From Arctopsyche grandis (Eukaryota > Arthropoda > Insecta > Trichoptera > Hydropsychidae), in assembly GCF_051622035.1 (NCBI RefSeq), contig NC_135362.1, positions 6,823,501 to 6,887,500 of the forward strand: a stretch of DNA of 64,000 bases, written 5' to 3'. Position numbers and translations under genes: made by a program. Shown in pieces: positions 1-11,190 of the stretch (within the stretch, counting starts at the first letter, position 1; each line of letters opens with the position of its first letter). Under the pieces are notes generated by a model, which was not told the origin of the DNA, did no database searches, and saw only the letters and a list, made by a program, of their open reading frames with translations.

Positions 1-505
1 CTAATCCATGTCAAACCATTGAAGAATTAAGCCAGACACTTGAAGCTTCATGGTCATCGGTGCAATTTTATTTGAAAAATATTGGAAAAGTAAATAGAGC
101 TGATGTTTGGGTTCCGCACGAACTCTCCCCGGCTAACAAAGAAGCGCGCATCAATACGTGCAGCCCTTTGCTTTCGCGACAACGAATCCGCCCTTTTTTG
201 CATCAACTTGTAACGGGAGACGAAAAATGGGTCAGCTACGACAACATGAGAAACAAAAAACAATGGCTTGCGAAAAATCAAACACCGATACCAATACCGA
301 AAAGAGGATTTATTTTACACAAGGTCTAGTTGTGTGTATGGTGGGATATTAATGGGATCAATCACTTCGAATTATTAAAACCCGGTGAAACAATAACGGC
401 TGAAGTCTACTGTCAACAATTAGATGGATTAAACCAAAAATTAAAATCAAAACGTTCGAGTTTTTCAAAATTTTTCAAATAATGGTTTACTTCCCGGTAC
501 CCTAA
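1..505 (+). mobile_element. mariner transposase fragment (Tc1/mariner), 5'-truncated by the window edge
   Basis: The plus strand reads as the middle of a mariner transposase. Recognisable stretches are VWVPHELSPANKEARI, LVTGDEKWVSYDN and, in a second frame after about 330, ELLKPGETITAEVYCQQL. GDEKWV.YDN carries the second catalytic Asp of the DD34D triad. A frame change near 320-335 and a lost C-terminal third show that the copy is dead. The repeat probably ends near the AATGGTTTACTTCCCGGTA stretch around 480-505. It lies in an intron of the minus-strand carrier gene next to it. Family assignment is from motif recognition; the subfamily is not resolved. Confidence 0.85.
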
Positions 506-706
506 TATAAGGAATAAATAAACAAAATTATTCAGAAAGAATCCAACTCGCACAAGTAAGGTATCAACAATACAGTTACTTTATACTATTATTTTGATTG
601 TTTTTTTTTTTGATAAAAAAGATTCTGGAAGTCGTTATGGTACAAACATTGATGTGCACTTTTCTGTAGTACTAGGTCTGATTATAAATGTTAAAATTCA
701 ACTTAC

Positions 707-1763
707 CCTGATACATATGGTAAAACACCCACCACAAAGCAGAATTAGGAACGTAAGCTACTAAAGATGCGAAATATCCACGATAGAATCCTCGGAATCC
801 GTCTTGTTCGTATATTTTAGTTGCAATATCACACGTCAGTCGTAATTTGGACTGACCTGGATATAGTTTTATACCGAGAGGATTCATACCCATCTGAAAG
901 AAAGCCGAACATAAATGTAATACGAATTGTAGTTTATAAGGAAATATGTTTTTTGCACAATGGATTAAAAGAGGTAACTATTTCGATTGTTTCAGTTGCA
1001 TTAATACTGACTATATTTGCATTGTATTTAATATATTGTATAATTGAAAAAAAACTTCTACATTCGTATGTACTTACACCACCATTAGATTTATTATTTG
1101 CGAGGCCTAATACCATGATGTGCTGACTGAGTACATCAAAAGGAACGATGATTGTTTGGCTCACTAGAGATGCACATCCACCAGCAACAAATGTCTAAAA
1201 TTATAAATATAATATAAAATAAAATTCTAATTACATTATGTATGTAAGTCTTAATAAATACATATTTGACATACTTTTATTTGAAGATTGAAATCCCTGA
1301 GGCCGAGTACATGTCTGACACCTTCGTACGTAGATATATAAAATATTCCGGAAACTATTTGGGGCTGTAAATGGCGATAAATATGAATAAATAAAAGTAA
1401 AACATAAAATTTCACTAATACAAAAAATTGGGACTCACTGAAGAAACCCAAAATCCTCGATAAAGAGCACCAACTCCACCGCTTGCATATATTTTTCTGG
1501 CCGCATCGATCATACCAGAATATGCATCTCTTCTTCTTTGTATTTGAAGTTGAGTTTTAATTAATGTCAAAGGGTAAAGTGCACATCTAACTGCAACCGT
1601 TAAACGTGTTCATTAAGACTGTCGTTCTATTTAAATTATAGTACAATTAGAAATTACCAGAAAAACTGCTCAACATTGACAACGGGAAGAATTTTCTTTT
1701 ATCCATCATGTCCCATTCGATCGTTGTGATCATTTGAGGTGGAGGAGTATCTACAGTCGCCAT
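707..1763 (-). CDS. Mitochondrial carrier, SLC25A44-like; 5' five exons, 3' end outside window
   Basis: This is a solute carrier family 25 protein of the inner mitochondrial membrane. SLC25A44 is known as the mitochondrial branched-chain amino acid carrier. Exons on the minus strand are 1763-1658, 1590-1439, 1364-1275, 1194-1078 and 893-707, with GT-AG junctions and matching phases. The N-terminus has IEWDMMDKRKFF, close to the vertebrate IEWEHLDKKKFY start. Carrier signatures follow: YPLTLIKTQLQ (Px[DE]xx[KR]-type with T for D, as in SLC25A44), a second repeat VPFDVLSQHIM, and GFRGFYRGYFASLVAYVPNSALWW. The third repeat must lie beyond base 1, because exon 5 ends in a good donor and only intron with a mariner fragment follows. 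It starts 288 bp from the divergent gene at 2052. Gene structure is seen; the substrate is by family inference. Confidence 0.88.
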
Positions 1764-2051
1764 AGTGACTTTATTCACATGCCGATTTGACAACGGGCTG
1801 TTGAATTTATTCACGATCATCGGTTATAAAAAACGGAAGGTTTTTGTGAAAAATAATAATAAATTATAGCGATACGGCAAATATCCCATCTGAAAAATGA
1901 AAAATATCGAACATAGATAATTTTAATTAGTGAACACAAGCACATGCATGATCTTGAATGAGTGCCAATAATCAAGAATTTCAATTGAATATGATGACTT
2001 AAGATGTAATGCAAGTTAACACAATATCTATCGCTTACTTTATGTTGTGAA
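1764..2051. promoter_or_regulatory. Short shared intergenic region between two divergent genes
   Basis: Only 288 bp separate the start codon of the SLC25A44-like gene (minus) from that of the CENP-H-like gene (plus). This head-to-head layout suggests a bidirectional promoter or two overlapping ones. I see no convincing TATA box, so the claim rests on spacing. Confidence 0.5.
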
Positions 2052-5000
2052 ATGGATATTTACAATGAGTCATTTGAGTGGCTGCAATATGTGACAATAG
2101 CGAAATTTAGGCGACGCATTGAAAGAGATCTCTATTGTTGTTTGCACAACTTAAAAGTACGTCATACTACAAAAAATGAAGATAACAATATAAATAGTGT
2201 GACAGATAATACTGATGTGTGAGTGTAGTTAGGTTAAGGTCGTGGCCTTACTTTAAGGTTACGAGCGAGAGCGATCGAAAGCGAGAGCGAAATCCCTCAG
2301 CGGGACAATGAGATGACGAAGGGGTGCGACATAGTCGAGGGCACAGCCCCTTCCACGCTGAAATCACAAAACACCACAAAGAACAAGCGCTCGACGACAC
2401 AACTCACAAGTCCTTCCACTGACAGTTGGCCCCTACTTTTACACACACACTCTCATACCACATGACGTACGCGCCTAATCAAAACGACCATCTATACGTG
2501 CATGACAATTATCATTTGTAGTTTGAAGGTTTCAAAATTCAAGATTCCTTATCCATCTATAATCCATCCACTGTTTATATTACTTCATACTTCTGTAGAG
2601 ATATAGCACGACTTGTGATATCACCTATTTCCCTCATCGAACTTAATCTGTACAAATGACATCATCGTGTCCTCTTCTCGTACACGAAAGTTAGCCGTGG
2701 CCGAAATACTTCGTCCAGCTTACCCATAAAGGCGATTCGACTCGCTCCAGATACGCAATCACGAGTACACGGGAAATCCCAAGGAGCTACGCAACTACGC
2801 ATCAAACATCGAACACAAAGGAAGACCTCGACCCCGTCAGAATCTTCCAGAACGTGATCTCACCAGCCCAGCTACGCGTTGCTCAAGCAACACCTTTATA
2901 AACCAGTGCATCATCCCCAGATGCCAGTGAGCTTCAGGAACTCGACCTAGCTCGTTCCAGTGAATCCTTTACCTACTTCGCTGTACATACAAATACACCT
3001 GTATTAATCGAGTAATAAAGATCCTCTTCAAAATTCAACTAAATTTCCATAGGCTGACCAGCGGTCCAAAACCTTCAACCCCCCTATACTTCTATGTTCA
3101 CATTTACATTACTTCCTTCACATATTTAATTTGTAGTCTATTTAATTAATACTTTCTTAGGTTCCATTATTTATTCTTGTTTATACTTTTTCTAGCTACA
3201 TTAGCATTTCATTATTTTTGAATTTACTCTGTAGGAATACAATACAGCTTGTACGAGCTTTCAGCAAAGCCAAAGCAATCATCTATTCGCTCCAGATAAA
3301 CAAACCTTGAGTTCAAGAGAACAACCGAAATAGCATAAATCCTATTACCCCATAAAACACAAGGCACGCAACCACACAAAGGATACCCTTGAGCCTGGAA
3401 GAATCTTCGAGAACGAGATGACATCACCTCACCCATATCCAGACCACCGACAAAGGCGATTAGACTCGCTCCAGATAAATAATCATCAAGCAACCTTGAG
3501 GCACAGCCACACAAAGGATACCCTTGAGCCTGGAGGAATCCCCGGAACAAGATGACATCACCGTGCCCATATATAAACCAGTACAGCAGCCACAGACGGC
3601 AGTTCAGTCAGGTTTTCCCCTAATGCGGGCAACTAGCCCACTTCCCCGTGAATTTTCTGTACTGAAAATAAACTTGTATACTGAAGAAAATAAATTTTCT
3701 CTGTTATCTACAACGAGTTTCCATAGGCCGGGTTATGGTCACAACATAACCTCCTGTCCTATAACTCTATGTACTATACCAGCTACTGTATATATATCTT
3801 TCACCCATAAACATATAATGTTACCGAGAAAAATTGTTGTACCTAGTTATCAAGTTCCATAGGTTTGTGAGTGCAAAATACGATGATAAAAGTTCCTTCT
3901 GTAGATATTCAATTGGTAAATGGATTATTGCGCAAATTGCGATCGCACACATGACAATCGTTGCCACAAAAATCGCAAATACGGAATATCTGGCACTCGA
4001 GTTCTCGTTAGCACAATATTTCGCGTGGATAGCTTTCGATTGATGGAATTTTTGGGTGCCAGATGTTCCGTGATCGAGATTTTAGTGACGTGCGCGAGAT
4101 CGCTTTTTGCGAAATAATCGCCGAACTATTCAATTGCAGTAATTCGCTTAAATGCACTCTATTGTAATTTCACTAGGGTGTATATCAAATATATTAAAAT
4201 AAGAGATAAGTCAATTTTTATTTGACTATTGAGTATTTAAACTTTCAGTTATTTATTATTGATTTTATTTCATGTTTTGTAACTTGAAATATTACCAAAA
4301 TATATTTATTTGAAGTGGCAACATTGGAAAGCTTCAGATGACATATTTGACGGTTGACCAATAAGCTAGAACATAGTTTTAAAATACGTAGTGTCAAAAT
4401 AGATTTATGGGCTGTATCATTAGGATTCAAAGTGATTTTAATGTTGTTTTCGCCGGATATCTTTTTATTTGTGGATTCGATTTTTTTTCGTTTTATGATC
4501 TGCTCAGTTTCTAAATATTGTTTTACTTGATGCTACATTAATGCTACCAGTATTACATTTGAGGTTAACTTATAATATTTCATATATTCTCTCATTACCT
4601 AATTCCCGCACTGTATTTATGGCTTTTCCGTAAAGTATTTGCTCTTGCTATTCCATTGAAGTTGGTAACCAATTTCATTAGCCGATATTGTATTAGAGAC
4701 TAACTTAAGAACTCTTGAATGTTAAAAATTTATATACTGCATACATTCCACCCATTTTTCTTTGCGTTCATTATCCAGAAATTTCTAGAGTTCGGGAATC
4801 TAGATTCTAGATTTTATATTTGGGGTTTCAACAACATAGTGTTGATATATAATATTCCTATATATATATTTATATACATACTTATGTTGTTTACATTTTA
4901 AATTGCAGAATGTCTGGATTTAAAGAATTGTTCACTGCTTGTCATAAGCTAGAAAAATCTTTGAGAAATGCAAAAGTTGGCGCCGTTGCCTATTCAGGAA

Positions 5001-6261
5001 TCGAGAAATCAAATAGAAGTGATGACGAATGGGAAGAAATAATCAAAAATAAACTTAACGATATCAAATTACTTAATTCGAAGGCTATTCTATTTAACGC
5101 TACCGTTCAGAAAGGTAAAGATTTACACACACACACACCGCTGAGACAATCTTAAGTGAACTTTATTGTGATCAATTTTTACATTGTAGACAACATCGAA
5201 GTCGACGATAGGCTGACAAGTGAGGAAGCACAACTGCAATTGAAATACACCATCAAAACTCATGGTCACTGGAGTAATGCGTTGAAAATGAAAGCCATCT
5301 CGAGAGTGGTGTATTTAGCTTATAAAAATAATGATGAAGAAAAAATTTTGTATGTCTAAATTCCTTTGTCAGTTCATTGCAATATTTTTCAGTGGGGTTT
5401 CATTTCCTTTCTTCGAATGTTTCAGAGTATTTAAAGAGTTATTGCAGAAGCTGTCAGCTCTCGATCAAATTTTAGACAAATTGAATGAAAAGGAGGTTTC
5501 GAAGAATAAGGAATTAGACAACGTCACTAACGAGTGGCAAAATATTGCGACACTTTGGAGGGAAAAGCAGAAAATTGCTCAGGAACAGAGGATTGCAAAT
5601 CAAAATTTGGTGGATGATTGCCAAATTAAGGAGTAAGTTATACCTACAACTGCCTCTCAATTTAGGGAGTTTTCCAATTAGAAAGAACCTATCTCAGATT
5701 TTTGCTAAAGTGGAAACATTTCTATATCTTCCTCTTTTACGCGATTATCCCGGAGGGATCTTATTTATTGGTGTGAAAATGCTTGTGCAAATCCTTCAAA
5801 TGAAAAAGCATCAATTTCTCATTGAAGAAAGGGATCTAATTAAATCATTAATTTGGACTGTAGGTTTGTATAAGCTTTTATTTATATTTGTGCGGTTCGT
5901 TGACTTGGCAACGATATGGGAGCTAATAGGGGGTTGAATTTGACAATTTAACCCCCCAAATGAGTATTTAAGACCCATTTCAATAGTATTTTGAGATTAG
6001 AAATAGTAATAAATTTAGAAGCGTATAAATATATAAAATTAATATGTATTTTAATTATATTTATTTGTTTATATACAATTTATATATCATTTTTTCAGGC
6101 AAATCCGCAAAGTAATAGCTAAAATGGAAATATTGAAAAATATTCAAGGTAGGCTTTTGGGATCTAGTATAACACACGAGTGGATGAGAAACCCTGGAAA
6201 GTTGGATGAGTACTTGATAGCAAGTCGAAAACCACCACACAAAGTAGAAGATTTCTTTTAA
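2052..6261 (+). CDS. Coiled-coil protein resembling centromere protein H (CENP-H), five exons
   Basis: Exons are 2052-2218, 4909-5114, 5190-5349, 5426-5632 and 6099-6261; they join in frame to 300 codons plus stop. An internal ATG sits one base after the exon 2 acceptor. Exon 1 (starting MDIYNESFEWLQ) ends in GT|GTGAGT and joins that exon in frame, so I take 2052 as the start. The middle is heptad-rich (LLQKLSALDQILDKLNEKE, then a long Glu/Lys/Gln helix). The C-terminus, with KMEILKNIQGRLLGSSI followed by a Trp-containing stretch and a hydrophobic tail, resembles the end of CENP-H (…FQNLILGSKVNWAED…), an inner-kinetochore CCAN subunit of about 247 residues. That match is from memory and is short. 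Another kinetochore or coiled-coil protein is possible. Structure is more certain than name. Confidence 0.6.
2225..3085 (+). mobile_element. LTR-like fossil in intron 1 of the CENP-H-like gene
   Basis: This GC-richer block has the layout of an isolated long terminal repeat: a TGTAGTTAGG start, a TATA-like TTATAAACCAGT near 2899, a polyadenylation signal AATAAA near 3015, and a conserved TTTCCATAGGC stretch near its end. No internal coding region is attached, so it reads as a solo LTR or fragment. The boundaries, especially the right one, are approximate. It resembles the next element, so both probably belong to one LTR-retrotransposon family. Confidence 0.5.
3234..3755 (+). mobile_element. 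Second LTR-like fossil of the same family
   Basis: It begins TGTAGGAATACAATAC and ends near CACAACA. It carries a TATATAAACCAGT box near 3572, AATAAA near 3667 and the shared TTTCCATAGGC motif near 3719. A unit of about 80 bp (…ACACAAAGGATACCCTTGAG…) occurs twice inside it, near 3375 and 3510. It has no attached coding region. It lies in intron 1 of the CENP-H-like gene, in the same orientation as that gene. Confidence 0.5.
3915..4126. mobile_element. Foldback MITE, family A (complete), 9-bp target duplication
   Basis: The element runs from GGTAAATGGATTATT to AATAATCGCCGAAC. It is flanked by perfect 9-bp direct repeats TATTCAATT (3906-3914 and 4127-4135). The two arms are inverted copies: GGAATATCTGGCACTC in the left arm pairs with GGGTGCCAGATGTTCC in the right arm, so the whole unit can fold into a long hairpin. 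It encodes nothing. The 9-bp duplication fits Mutator-like (MULE) transposition, by knowledge of superfamily target-site lengths. Confidence 0.8.
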
Positions 6262-6637
6262 TTAGTATAATGGGATAAAATCAATAGCTTCGTAAGATTT
6301 TAAAATGAAAACGCATGATAAATTTTTATAAAATATTTATTGTTACTTATTTTATTGATTAATTTTTGATGATAAAATAGGATTTTATACATTAATTAAT
6401 TCACAAACCGATGAGTGTTGTTAGACGTCAGATTAAATGATCGATGGATTATATTGTGAACGTTAGAAAATACAATTCCATTAAGCTGTTTTTATTTCTG
6501 TAACAAAAATATGAACGTATTAGTGACAATAAATCGTTTAAATATATTAACGTGTTACTTTGATAAAACCATTATATGTATATATATATAAAATGTTATA
6601 AAGATTAGCGAGTCCTTGTGTAGCTTGTAAGGATCGA
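6262..6637. other. Convergent intergenic region, AT-rich
   Basis: This short stretch holds the 3' ends of two convergent genes. It contains ATTTATTG and AAATAAAT-like sequences that could serve as polyadenylation signals on either strand, and a short TATATATATA run near 6582. No further gene is visible. Confidence 0.5.
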
Positions 6638-9046
6638 TTAAAATAAGCCAGAGCTGCTCCAAGCCATTGCCAATCCACTTCCAGCAATACTGTCGGATAC
6701 GCTGGTAACGACGCTGGTTAAAGACTCTCCTGGAATGTGAATGAGTTCGGTGATTGTATTAGGTGGATTGGTACCTGGAATCTTTGGCAATTCTATTGAA
6801 GGCACGTCTGTGGTCGCATCGGCTGCTGGAGCTTCTGTACTCGCTGCGGACGCATCAGCTGCTGCAGCATCAGTTGCTGCAGCGGCGTCTGGAGCGGGAG
6901 TGGTTACTCCATCTTTGGGTGCTTCGGTCGAAGCTGCATCAGCAGCTGGAGCGTCGGCAGACTTGGCATCGGGAGCTGCCGTTGTTGCATCTGGAGCTGC
7001 TGTTGTTGCATTTGAATCTGCGTCTGGAGCTGCTGTTGTAGCATCTCCTGCTGCTGCTGTTGTAGTTTCTGGCTCGGCTACATCTCGTCTAGATCTTCCG
7101 AAGATTATACTGCTTGAAGCTAGCTATAATACCAACACATCAAATATTTTAAAGTCACTCGGAACAAATTTGAATTATATATAAAAAACAAATGAATCGA
7201 AATAAAAATATTCGATCCGGACTGTTTTATCATTTTTTTGTAGCGGCTACACTAAAATTTAAATTTGGAATAAATGGTACTTGCAGTAATCTGATTATTT
7301 TAATGAGATAAGTAGTTTTTATTCTAAAAATAAAGACAATTTTATCAAATTGTTGTTTAATGTATATATGCAAAGTCTGTCTTTACGTAAATTAATGATC
7401 AAAAGGGGTGTAATTTTAATTATGCAAGTATTTGAAATTCGTTTTATGCTAATGCGTTAAATTTTCACATGTTTATGGGCCGTGTATTTCTGTATGTAAC
7501 ACTTCTTCAAACAGAAATGCAGTATCGCAACTTTATTTTCGGTTATTGAAAGGCTGTCCTCTGTTTGATTTAATGGAAATTTAGCACGTTGAAACAGATG
7601 TTTAAATACATATAGCATTATATTAATCGAGTGAATTTTAATTTGTTTGCCCGCCTTACCAACTGCTGTTTGTGCCGTTTTGTGTCATCATATGAATATT
7701 AATTATTGTGTTTGTTAATCATTCAATTAACATATTCGTTTCAACTATTTTAAAATCAAACACATTCATCGTCTCTGTCCTGTCTCGATTAGTTTTAATT
7801 AGTCACTCGGTGACTAATACATGCGAGTTATTTGATATTATATCATATACTCATGTTTTGCCCAATGAAATATCATCGCATGGGTTTTGGCACGTTGAGT
7901 TATTAAATTAAAGAAAATTAAAAGAAATATGTTGGTCCTGTCTTCGATCCGCGCGCGGTCATATTTTTTTCAAATACCTTTTAAATATATTTAATTTAAT
8001 AGTTTAATATGAAAGAAAAATGGTTAAAACTACCTACCTACCTACATATAAACAATATAAAACACCAATAGAAAAATTAATTACTTAATTAAATGAATTT
8101 TCAATTGATGGCGCTAAATGCTCAGAGACTTGTGCTAGAGGAAACATTGGTAGCAAACAGTATATATAGAAGTTTTTTCTTGATCTGTTATTATGTTAGT
8201 ACGTTTTGTTGGCAGTGTTTAAATTGTGATATATGTATGTCTTTTTTATAGGCGTTGTTTTATTTATTTTTACTAAGTATCATTCGATATTAATTCATTT
8301 GGAGCTTAAAATATAATTTTTTTCGATTATAATATAATATGTTCTTCAATATATCATACTTGACTGTATTATAATACTAGTGGTTTTACCCGGCTTCGCT
8401 CGGTATTTGTAATATAAACAGATTAAACGTGGCAAAACAATGTAATAGTAAACATGTTTGTTTTTTTATTAAATTTATTGGAATCGAAAAAAAAATTATA
8501 TTCAATGGCATCGTTATTGTCGCCGTAGAAACTTTGATTTCTTTTCGATGCTCCCAACCAAACCTTTAAACCTTACATACATACAAAGTCTCTTTCGAAA
8601 TTATATGTATATTAGATGTCGACTCTTCGCAAATTAAATCGTTAATTATAAAATTATTGAATTGAATGGCTGGAATACATTTAAACATTATGAAACTTTC
8701 ATATGTCGTTCATGGAATTATTATTTTTCTGATTTATTTTATTTGATTTTGGAAAACCTCAGAAAAATTTAACTATACTTTAAATATTATATAAATATAT
8801 GAAGTATCAAAAAATCTGTATGGTACAAATACTTTAATTTTAACTGCATACATACATATACTATATAAATGGTCTCAAAAATGTTACTCATTCAAAATGG
8901 CTATTGAAACGAATCAATAATCTCATTAGTTTGTACATTACAGTCAAATATAATCCAAATACAAATATTTACAAGCCACGAATATCTCTTACCTGTAGCA
9001 CTGATGCCGAGATAAATAAGAATACTAATACTTTTGAGGAGAACAT
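6638..9046 (-). CDS. Small secreted Ala/Thr-rich protein, two exons, unknown function
   Basis: Exon 1 (9046-8993) encodes MFSSKVLVFLFISASVLQ, a typical signal peptide, and ends in CAG|GTAAGA. Exon 2 (7123-6638) follows ATTATAG and continues in phase to a TAA, giving 179 residues. After the signal peptide comes a basic site, GRSRRD (27-32), a likely proprotein cleavage point. Then comes a low-complexity region rich in Ala, Thr, Pro and Asp with repeated TTAAPDA units (about 36-115). A more complex C-terminal tail contains PSIELPKIPGTNPPN and ends in SSSGLF. It has no cysteines, so it is unlikely to be a disulfide-stabilised peptide. I do not recognise the family; haemolymph, accessory-gland or cuticle-associated roles are all possible. 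Its intron holds degraded repeats. Confidence 0.75.
7690..8215 (+). repeat. Degraded retroposon-like repeat, copy 1 (ATATCATCGCATGGG family)
   Basis: This stretch shares long similarity with 9400-10345 and 62690-63390. Shared blocks are CCCAATGAAATATCATCGCA, GGTTAAAACTACCTACCTAC, ATTGATGGCGCTAAATGCTC and AGTATATATAGAAGTTTTTT. Other copies continue into ATAGCGATATTATATGTATA, the AT-rich 3' end usual for RTE-like non-LTR elements. No coding is left. It lies in the single intron of the secreted-protein gene. Confidence 0.6.
8380..8425 (+). repeat. Short RTE-like repeat fragment
   Basis: The string TTTTACCCGGCTTCGCTCGG is the 5' edge of a repeat widely spread in insect genomes and usually linked to RTE-type non-LTR elements. 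Only a few dozen bases are recognisable. The surrounding intron (8426-8992) shows nothing else. Confidence 0.4.
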
Positions 9047-9109
9047 TTTTGTGTACGTGAGTTTGCTGCTTTCAGTCTCAACGTTCTTCAGACTCCGACG
9101 ATCTCGATA

Positions 9110-9152
9110 AACTAACTTCCATCTCCGGATTCAATACATATTATATATATCT
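9110..9152 (-). promoter_or_regulatory. TATA-type core promoter of the secreted-protein gene
   Basis: On the minus strand a TATATATAATATG box lies at about 9151-9139. An initiation region would be some 25-30 bases downstream near 9115, leaving a 5' leader of roughly 65 bases before the ATG at 9046. A TATA box is in keeping with a regulated secreted product. The start site is inferred, not seen. Confidence 0.5.
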
Positions 9153-9339
9153 TGTGTGTACAGAGGTATTGTTTGCCCATCTGCACCAATCAGCAATCAC
9201 CATTTAAAATGTTGACCCGATATAATCAACATTTGCATAGATGGTAATGAGAAGAGAACAATTTTTTTCTCGTGCATTACAGCAATTTTTTTTAATTTTT
9301 CAGCGGTATTTTTATTCAATATAGGTTTTTCATTCCGAA

Positions 9340-10345
9340 TTGACCCCTTTTCAATGTCGATTTGGAATTAAAAACCTGCATAACCGTAACACGTGCATTA
9401 ATATTATATTAATCACTAGTGTTGTGCCCGATGAAGTATCATCGAATGGGTTATGGCATATTAAGTTATTAAATAAAAAAAAATGTATCAGTCTTGTGTT
9501 CGATCAGTATGTAGTCGTATTTTTTTCAAATATTTTTAATTTATATTTAATTGTTTAATATGAAAAAAAAATGATACAAACTACCTACCTACCAATATAA
9601 AACACCAATAGAAAAATTATTTAATTACATAAATGGTGCTAAATGCTTTGAAACAACTGGAAACCCTAGAAGAAACATTGATAGCACAGTATATATGTTA
9701 CGGTTCGGTGATTACTAGTCAAATGTGAACCGGTCGCTCTAGATCGGTCATCCGTCACGAGAAAACTGGTTGACCGATTTTAGGGTGTGACCAGTTTTAG
9801 TGTGACGGGTGATCACGTGTGACCGGTCGCTCTAGACCGGTCACACGTGATCACCCGTCACCCTAAAATCGGTAACGAGAAAACTGATTGACCGATTTTA
9901 GGGTGTGACCAGTTTTAGTGTGACGGGTGATCACGTGTGCCCGATCTAGAGCGACCGGTTATCCTGTGACTGGTTCACATATGACTATTAGTAGTTTACC
10001 ATATGTTACAGTGAAAGCATATTTCAAATGAAAATGTATCAAACAATGAATTTACAACTTTTAACTCTATAAATTTAACCCTAACAACCCAATCTTAAAT
10101 GAATAGGGCCAACCCTTACTTAACCTAACCTATCCTAACCATTAAATAACACCAACCCTAACAACCTAAACTTAAATGAATAAAACAGATCATGAAAATG
10201 TAACTGGTTATGATTTCACTGTGACATATATAAGTTTTTTCTTGATCTGTTAGTATGCTAGTACATACGTCGAATCGAAATGACTATTATAGTACAGCGA
10301 GCGTTATCGCAGACAGACAAGACACACAGAATAGCGATATTATAT
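9340..10345 (+). repeat. Retroposon-like repeat, copy 2, split by a foldback insertion
   Basis: The left part (about 9415-9701) matches copy 1. The right part resumes near 10226 with CATATATAAGTTTTTTCTTG, then GTCGAATCGAAATGACTATT and an ACAGACAAGACACACAGAAT tail. Between them sit the family B foldback element at 9702-10000 and about 220 bp of CCTAA-flavoured simple sequence. The interrupted copy gives a relative age: the foldback insertion is younger than the repeat. Confidence 0.65.
9702..10000. mobile_element. Foldback MITE, family B, 9-bp target duplication ATATGTTAC
   Basis: The element starts GGTTCGGTGATTACTAGTC and ends GACTATTAGTAGTTTACC. It is flanked by perfect 9-bp repeats ATATGTTAC at 9693-9701 and 10001-10009. 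Its inside is built from alternating direct and inverted units: GGTCGCTCTAGACCGG, GGGTGATCACGTGTG, GACCGATTTTAGGGTGTGAC and CACGAGAAAACTGG. It could form several hairpins. Its termini match family A, but the inside is unrelated in sequence. Confidence 0.85.
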
Positions 10346-11100
10346 GTATATGTGATGTTTGAAATATTATAAATAAAACATAATTGGTTTGTATAATCAC
10401 CGATTGAAATTCGCCACTTATTATTTATGTAGATTTGCGTAGTACTTTTGTTTTGAATATTTTAATAAAACGACTATAATGCTTAAGCATGACAAATATC
10501 TATTAGGATTGTCACAAAATGGTGGCAATGAAACGTGTCTATATAAATATTCTAGAATTTTTAATCAAATGAAACTTTGAATCATACATTTACAGAGTGT
10601 CATCGCAATAATGCGAAAAAATGATAAATCTTTGAATGTATAATCGAAAAATTTGCGTCAAAGTTGTGTTTGAACGCTCGTTAAATTTGAATAGTCACGA
10701 ATGCAATACGTCTTCTCTTCATTGTCTCGGGTGAAATTTTAACATTACGAAATACAGTGTTTGTTCAAGTGTTGCGATGCTTTTCAAATTAACTCTGAAA
10801 GATATATGCTTTCAATGTAAATTTCCATCAGCTTATGCAATCAAGAAAATATGCACGAATTATAATTTATAATGATTTTTGTGTTTGCCCTTAAAATTGA
10901 GCGAAATTAATATGTGGAAACATGGCCACCAGCACGTATGTATAAATTATTATTTAAAACGGTTTACAAATTTAGAATTTTCAGACAAACATTGTGATAT
11001 ATTTAAACTCATATGTAATGTGTCCATCGAGACCGTTTATGTTTCGACGATGCATTCAACCGAGTGTGATTTTGCCATTTGAAATGATTTCGTATACATC
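10346..11100. other. Intergenic, nothing recognised
   Basis: AT-rich single-copy-looking DNA with no persuasive coding potential on either strand. Short frames here have random composition and no splice context. Confidence 0.5.
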
Positions 11101-11109
11101 TTTGTTCAG

Positions 11110-11190
11110 GATAGGAAGGATTGGAGAAACATCAGAGGCCTTCGTTAAATTCGCCACTCTCGGAGACAGTGACGTTGATGAAGTACACAC
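11110..11190 (+). CDS. Possible orphan exon
   Basis: A segment preceded by TTTGTTCAG and followed by GTAAGT reads IGRIGETSEAFVKFATLGDS plus a short acidic end in one frame. Both splice signals are good and codon use is more protein-like than its surroundings. I could not find partner exons on this strand, and the protein is not recognised. It may be an internal exon of a gene with very long introns, or chance. Confidence 0.25.

Noticed and set aside
10077-10170. CCTAA-rich stretch resembling insect telomere repeat (TTAGG)n
   Set aside because: Only a few degenerate AACCTAACC words occur, mixed with ATGAATAGG and AACAACC. There is no regular pentamer array, and the stretch lies inside a repeat-rich intergenic region.
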